NCBI RefSeq assembly: GCF_010389155.1
Contig: NC_057767.1
Location: 28,553,295 to 28,617,294 of the forward strand
Length of the DNA: 64,000 nucleotides
Direction: 5' to 3'
From: Erigeron canadensis
Taxonomy: Eukaryota > Streptophyta > Magnoliopsida > Asterales > Asteraceae
A program made the translations under genes and the position numbers. Positions 59,583 through 64,000 of this stretch are shown piece after piece (the stretch's first letter is position 1; each line of letters starts with the position of its first letter). Under the pieces are notes generated by a model, which saw only the letters and a program-made list of their open reading frames with translations, made no database searches and was not told the origin of the DNA.

Positions 59583-59963
59583 TATTTATTTAACTAATAT
59601 TATTGGTTTTTTTTTTAACAATAAGATACTTTTATTAATACGAGTGGAAAAACATACAAGAGGAAAAAGTTAACAGTTTGAGCTGGTAAGAAACATAAGA
59701 TACTATTATTGTTTTATTTATTTTATCTTTTTAAATAGATATCCTTAATGATAAACCTTGATCAAAATCTCGTAGTCTAAGATATGTGCAAGATTTCACC
59801 ATTATATGGTGAAGTTTCACATATATCGTATGCTGATTGAATGTTCGAAGAAAAAAATATATTTAAATAAGGGACTTTTATTTTGAAAACCAATTTTTTT
59901 AAGTACCTTAAAAACTCTTAAATTAAATAATGGATCATATCTCAAAAACCGTATATCGATAAA
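59583..59963. other. AT-rich spacer
   Basis: It contains a partial copy of the 38351-38705 element (about 59875-59950). No gene was seen. Confidence 0.45.
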
Positions 59964-59993
59964 CTAGTGTTCAGGCCCGTCCAATGGACGGGT
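59964..59993 (-). mobile_element. Helitron 3' terminus (minus orientation)
   Basis: On the minus strand a perfect 7 bp stem (CCCGTCC/GGACGGG, loop of three) is followed by CTAG before T. The element body should extend to the right. Its 5' end was not identified. Confidence 0.5.
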
Positions 59994-60329
59994 AGTCTTA
60001 AAATATATTTATCAAAGCTAAAAATTGGAATTCAAGTATATTAAATCTCTATGACCAATATCACAATTTAATCAATACGAAAACTAAAGAATACAACATC
60101 TGAAAATTAACTCCATATAAATATTGATTCCAGTTTACCTTTTTTTTTTCAACTTTAGTTAAATAAAAAATTTACAGTTTGTAAAATGTAAACTTACTAC
60201 AAACAGTATATTAAAAAAAAGCCCTAGTAGTCGACTGTTTTTTTGGTTTGATCGGACGTAGTTTTTTTTTTGTTGAGAAGTATAATTAATTATATTTAAG
60301 TTGTGTTAAAGTTTAAATTGGTGATGCAA

Positions 60330-60470
60330 AATCAAAAAGTGTAAGTTACTTTTAAAATGGGTTAAAGTGTAAATTGGTGATGGAAAACCAAAAAGTGTAA
60401 ATTAATTATTTTAGATTGGGGTTAAAGTGTAAATTGGTGATGAAAAACCAAAAAGTGTAAATTAATTTAT
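60330..60470. repeat. Tandem degenerate units of about 60 bp
   Basis: GTTAAAGTGTAAATTGGTGATG followed by AAAACCAAAAAGTGTAA recurs three times with few differences (about 60305, 60362 and 60421). Non-coding. Confidence 0.7.
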
Positions 60471-60589
60471 ATTAATATTAAAATATTAGAAGATATATAA
60501 AGATGGGGGATTAGGCTCTAGGAAGGGGATTAGGGGTGCCAAGTGTACCCCCAACCCCCTCTTTTAGTTATATTATAGATTATAAAAAT

Positions 60590-60768
60590 TATATGGGTGT
60601 TTTTAAAATTTCATGCTTTTTCATTAAAGATGTCATTCGATATACTTTCAACGAATTTTTAAATCCGAGGGCGAAGCCCGTACGGTTAAGACATTTGGCT
60701 ATCATAATCAATGACTTGACCTATTACCCCACCATTTCACCACCACAACACGCGGACAATATCTCTCG
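60590..60768 (+). mobile_element. Helitron-like 3' half ending in CTCG
   Basis: It matches 43165-43340 along its length (TTAAAATTTCATGC, GATGTCATTC, AATTTTTAAATCCGAG, ACACGCGG) and ends, like that copy, in CTCG before T. The 5' half is missing or unrecognised. The open frame at 60536-60859 is a shadow of this repeat. Confidence 0.5.
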
Positions 60769-60971
60769 TTACAACATAAAATGTAAATTAGATTGTCTCA
60801 ACTGTTGGTGCATAAAAAAACACTTCATCGAATACCTAAGAAGAAAAAATCACTTTTAATAATCCGCCAAAGATACTAAATTAACTAAATCTACCAACAC
60901 ACATCTAGACTTTTCTCTCACTTAAAAATTACAAAAGTTTTTCTCTTTTATGTATAGCCACATTTTGGAAG

Positions 60972-60980
60972 AGATATTTT
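60972..60980 (-). promoter_or_regulatory. Evening element upstream of the LUX-like gene
   Basis: A perfect evening element, AAAATATCT on the minus strand (AGATATTTT on plus), lies 272 bp upstream of the ATG. Arabidopsis evening-phased clock genes, including LUX, are controlled through this motif by CCA1/LHY and RVE MYB proteins. Confidence 0.6.
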
Positions 60981-61091
60981 AGAAAAATCAAGAAATAGTG
61001 TGGGGGTTAAACTTCCACGGTGGCATTTGGAATCAGATCCTGCACTTTTGCCACATTTTATTTATTATTTAATTCACACTTTTACCCCAAA

Positions 61092-61100
61092 AAAATATCT
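61092..61100 (+). promoter_or_regulatory. Second evening element upstream of the LUX-like gene
   Basis: A perfect AAAATATCT on the plus strand lies 152 bp upstream of the ATG, 112 bp from the first and in the opposite orientation. It may fall in the promoter or the 5' leader depending on the transcription start. Confidence 0.6.
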
Positions 61101-61251
61101 CCCAATTCAACAATTTCCCTTTTCTTTCACACCTTATTTTCTTCCTTCACTCAAAAATCTATACATACACATCTATATCTATATCTATCTGTATCCATAT
61201 CTGTATTCATATAAGCTTAGGTTTCAAAATCAATCTCAATTTCAATTTCTG

Positions 61252-62298
61252 ATGGGAGAAGAAGTCAGAATTACCGGTTACGATATTTCCGGCGACGACG
61301 GAGACGACTGTCGAGTTTCCGAGTGGGAAGACGGACTTCCAACCGCCGACGATTTGATGCCGTTATCACACTCTCTGGTTCCTCCGGAGCTAGCGTCGGC
61401 GTTCAGTATCGCGCCGGAACCTCACCGGAGTTTGATCGACGTTAATCGTGCTTCACAACATACAGTTTCGAATCTCAGAGGTCAGTCTGTTAATCAACCG
61501 CCTTTAAATAATAATAATAATATTAATAATAATAATAGATTTAATATGTTTAAATCATTTGATGATAAAAATTGTGATAATAATTATAATAACAAGGATG
61601 ATAATAATCAAGGAGAGGATGAGAATGAGATGATTCTAGAAGGAGATGAAACGGTTGACGGTTCGGAATCTCGGAAACTTAGGAGAGTGGATAGTGGTGG
61701 TGGTGGTAATGGAGTGGTGGGAGAGGAAGCGGATTCATCGGCTAGGACGTCGAAGAGGCCGAGATTAGTGTGGACACCGCAATTGCATAAGAGATTTGTG
61801 GACGTTGTAGCTCATTTAGGTGTTAAAAACGCGGTACCTAAAACGATTATGCAGTTGATGAATGTTGAAGGATTGACTAGAGAGAATGTAGCTAGTCATT
61901 TACAAAAATATAGGTTGTATTTGAAACGAATGCAAGGGTTGTCGAATGAAGGACCTTCGTCCTCTGATCATTTGTTTGCTTCTACTCCGGTGCCACAGAG
62001 CATACACGAGTCTAGTGGGAACGGGAATCGAAATGGGAATGAGAATGGAAATGGAAGTAGTGCAGTGAGTATTCCAATGCCTTATCCGCCGCAACAGATG
62101 GTGCCTATGCCTTATCCGCCGCAGCATATGATGCCTCATCCGGGAGGAGGAGGTGGAGGTGGTGGTGGTTATCATCATGGATTTGAGTCGTACTCTCATC
62201 ATCCGTATAATATGATGATGCAACAAAGGGATTGGGCTGGAAGTAAATTTGCTTCGGTTTCACCTTATCAGCACCGTATGACTCCCAACGATAAATAG
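61252..62298 (+). CDS. LUX: LUX/PCL1-type GARP-MYB clock transcription factor
   Basis: The DNA-binding member of the evening complex (with ELF3 and ELF4), which represses day-phased clock genes. A single-exon protein of 348 residues. The N terminus [13 protein letters not shown], then [31 protein letters not shown], is a block known from LUX/BOA proteins. The GARP (B-type MYB) domain is at about residues 165-225: [40 protein letters not shown] and [20 protein letters not shown] (SHLQKYR signature). Poly-Asn, acidic and Gly/Pro/Met-rich low-complexity segments surround it. The open frame runs 252 bases further upstream but has no ATG there, so MGEEV is the start. Two evening elements lie upstream. 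BOA/NOX is the close paralogue and cannot be excluded. Confidence 0.92.
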   Translation: MGEEVRITGYDISGDDGDDCRVSEWEDGLPTADDLMPLSHSLVPPELASAFSIAPEPHRSLIDVNRASQHTVSNLRGQSVNQPPLNNNNNINNNNRFNMFKSFDDKNCDNNYNNKDDNNQGEDENEMILEGDETVDGSESRKLRRVDSGGGGNGVVGEEADSSARTSKRPRLVWTPQLHKRFVDVVAHLGVKNAVPKTIMQLMNVEGLTRENVASHLQKYRLYLKRMQGLSNEGPSSSDHLFASTPVPQSIHESSGNGNRNGNENGNGSSAVSIPMPYPPQQMVPMPYPPQHMMPHPGGGGGGGGGYHHGFESYSHHPYNMMMQQRDWAGSKFASVSPYQHRMTPNDK

Positions 62299-64000
62299 GG
62301 ATTTAGTACAGTTAATTGGAAATTTGTTCAACCAAAAACAGAGGTATGCTACTTGTTTGCTTAATGGAAGGTGTGCTTAAGAGTTAATTGATATGTGGGT
62401 ACTAAGTAGACAATTTAAATCTCAATGTGAATTTTAGCTTCATATGATACCAAAATAATAATAACTGAAATGTTGTTTTGATGGCCAAACAGCATAGTCC
62501 CTTTGTGAAAGTTATTTAGGATGAACGGGTTATTAAGTAAATTATAGTATCTGTGTTAAGGTCTCCACGCATACAGATCTAACGTTAAGATAGACCATAG
62601 GCTCATTTTCAATCAAGATATTTTGTCACTGGAATGATGCTGATATATCCATTAAGTTGGTTGATTAACTTTTTTTTTGATATGCTATGGTAGTATGGTA
62701 CCATACACTTTTTGGAGCATCTTAATGGTCCAGGGATATGATTCACTTTTACTAGTCTGTCCTTTTGTATGAGTAATTTAGTTAACTAATCAAACTTTGC
62801 CACTAATCCTTTTGCTAATTCCTCAAGATTCAAGATTGGGATAGATGCATTTTTATCTTAAAGCTGATTGCCTGATATTTTCTTGTCCATATGCTAGTAT
62901 ATGATTAAATCAATCTTGTAGTGGAACTACTTTAGGGATTCGAGGCTAGTGATTACAACATATTGATAAATACAGAATCTCTTTACTTTTTCATGGACAT
63001 TTTATCGAAATGTGGTTCAAGTGACTCCCTTGTGGCCTTGTTAAACTGGGAATTAGTTTAATTTGCATTGTGATATTAGAGAATCCATTGCACGTCTAAT
63101 TTTATCATATAATATTAAATTTGCCTTCAGTTCGCTTCTCCATCTTAATTTAGTTAGGTTCTGATTAGATGCATAATGAAGAGAAAACATGGGTTTCAGC
63201 TCTTTAGAAAGAAAAAAGAAAAGAAAGAAAAAGCATTGTTAACAGAGTTTAAGACTTCAAACTCGCCTCCCCTCTTTTTGCTGGAGTGCAGCTTTTGCCC
63301 ATTTTTATAAGAAAACTAAACTTGCTTTATCTGTAGAATATGTTATTCGGTTTACTGATGCATATACTTATGGTTCTGTGGACACAACAATGACAAGATT
63401 GATGTCATATAGTCTAGTCTACCAAGAACCAACATGTTGTATGATAAGAGGAAATTGGAAGGCAATTCGGTTTTTCATAATTCAACATGTCAATGATATT
63501 TTTATCAGATGCTGCACTGTATATATTCATAATCCTTGATTTATCTCTATATTCTGATAGGTACTGTTGTCCATAAGGTAGTATGGAGCAGCCCCAGTAA
63601 TAATATAAAGTTACCCAGACATTGGCAACCAACTTCTTGTGGAGCAATGGCATTGATTTGCTAAAGTCACCTTGATGTATCCAAGCTTCTCAATGCAGAA
63701 GTTCAAATCAATACTAGCATCACTTCCGAGTAAGAATAATCAAAATTGGCATCAACTTCAGTTTGAATTGTGAACTGGTGTGATGCTGCACTCGTTCGGG
63801 TGGCCTGTAGTAGACATGAGTTGAAGATAATGGATTTTGAATTCCAACTGAGAGTTTAAATGTAACATATATGATTGTTACTCTGCATATAGGGCGGCGA
63901 CAAAATAAAGTGCACTTCTAATTCGAAGTAGGAAAATAGATGGCATCAAGCCAGCAATTGTTGTAGGTGTGCATCTATCTAATGACATAAAAGCTCTCAT
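62299..64000. other. 3' flank of the LUX-like gene, no further gene seen
   Basis: It contains the 3' UTR, possibly with an intron. The remaining sequence shows no domain-bearing frame on either strand to the window edge. Confidence 0.5.

Noticed and set aside
60536..60859. 107-codon plus-strand frame
   Set aside because: It falls on the Helitron-like repeat shared with 43165-43340; the same frame recurs with the repeat and shows no domain.
61000..61251. N-terminal extension of the LUX-like protein
   Set aside because: The open frame has no ATG before 61252, and the encoded Tyr/Ile-rich stretch is unlike LUX proteins.

Overview
This is a plant nuclear window: AT-rich, genes with short exons and GT-AG introns, long repeat-filled spacers, and proteins that exist only in plants (a poly-glycine Toc75, a LUX-type GARP factor, PPR-protein remnants). 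The protein sequences and repeat types suggest a eudicot, and the repeats look most like those of Asteraceae. That placement is an inference, not something proved here.

Layout. Positions 1-7600 are mostly transposon debris: a Helitron-like copy, the 3' end of a LINE, a TTCGTT-type degenerate repeat and a large fold-back element. A one-exon C2H2 zinc-finger gene with a C-terminal EAR motif lies at 7625-8065. About 5 kb of AT-rich spacer follows. Positions 13882-19871 (minus) hold a 13-exon SRRM1/SRm160-like splicing factor with a PWI domain and a long RS tract; a Helitron sits in its second intron. A decayed element ORF, a Tourist-like MITE, a Helitron and a 1 kb long-TIR element fill 20.4-24.9 kb. 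The last of these ends about 22 bp before the TATA box of the TFIIA large-subunit gene (25158-31930, plus, 11 exons). A small intronless gene of unknown function follows at 33341-33700 (minus).

Positions 35.2-40.3 kb form a nest. A tRNA-derived SINE is split by a chromovirus-like solo LTR (35409-40249, target duplication CTGTC). That LTR contains a second solo LTR (36393-37879, duplication TATAT) and two MITE-like elements. A probable PIF/Harbinger element (41121-42893, TTA duplication) carries two small, divergent, related ORFs. PPR-gene fragments lie at 43.5-45.7 kb.

The right third is gene-rich. It holds a U5 snRNP GTPase Snu114/CLO gene (46594-49538, minus), whose single reading frame is broken by one extra TA unit in a TA repeat. 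A Toc75-type plastid protein-import channel (50209-53755, plus, 7 exons) is divergent from it. A plastid J-domain protein follows (54706-57787, minus, 4 exons). Two more transposon insertions come next, then an intronless LUX/PCL1-like clock gene (61252-62298) with two perfect evening elements upstream.

Functionally the intact genes are housekeeping or regulatory: pre-mRNA splicing (SRRM1-like, CLO), basal transcription (TFIIA), plastid protein import and folding (Toc75, J protein), and transcription factors (zinc finger, LUX). They are not a cluster with a shared pathway. No undescribed multi-gene system was found. The most unusual items are the CLO microsatellite frameshift, the three-level nested insertion, the paired small ORFs inside a Harbinger-like element, recurrent CTCG Helitron-like ends, and the phase-2 exon series of the splicing factor.
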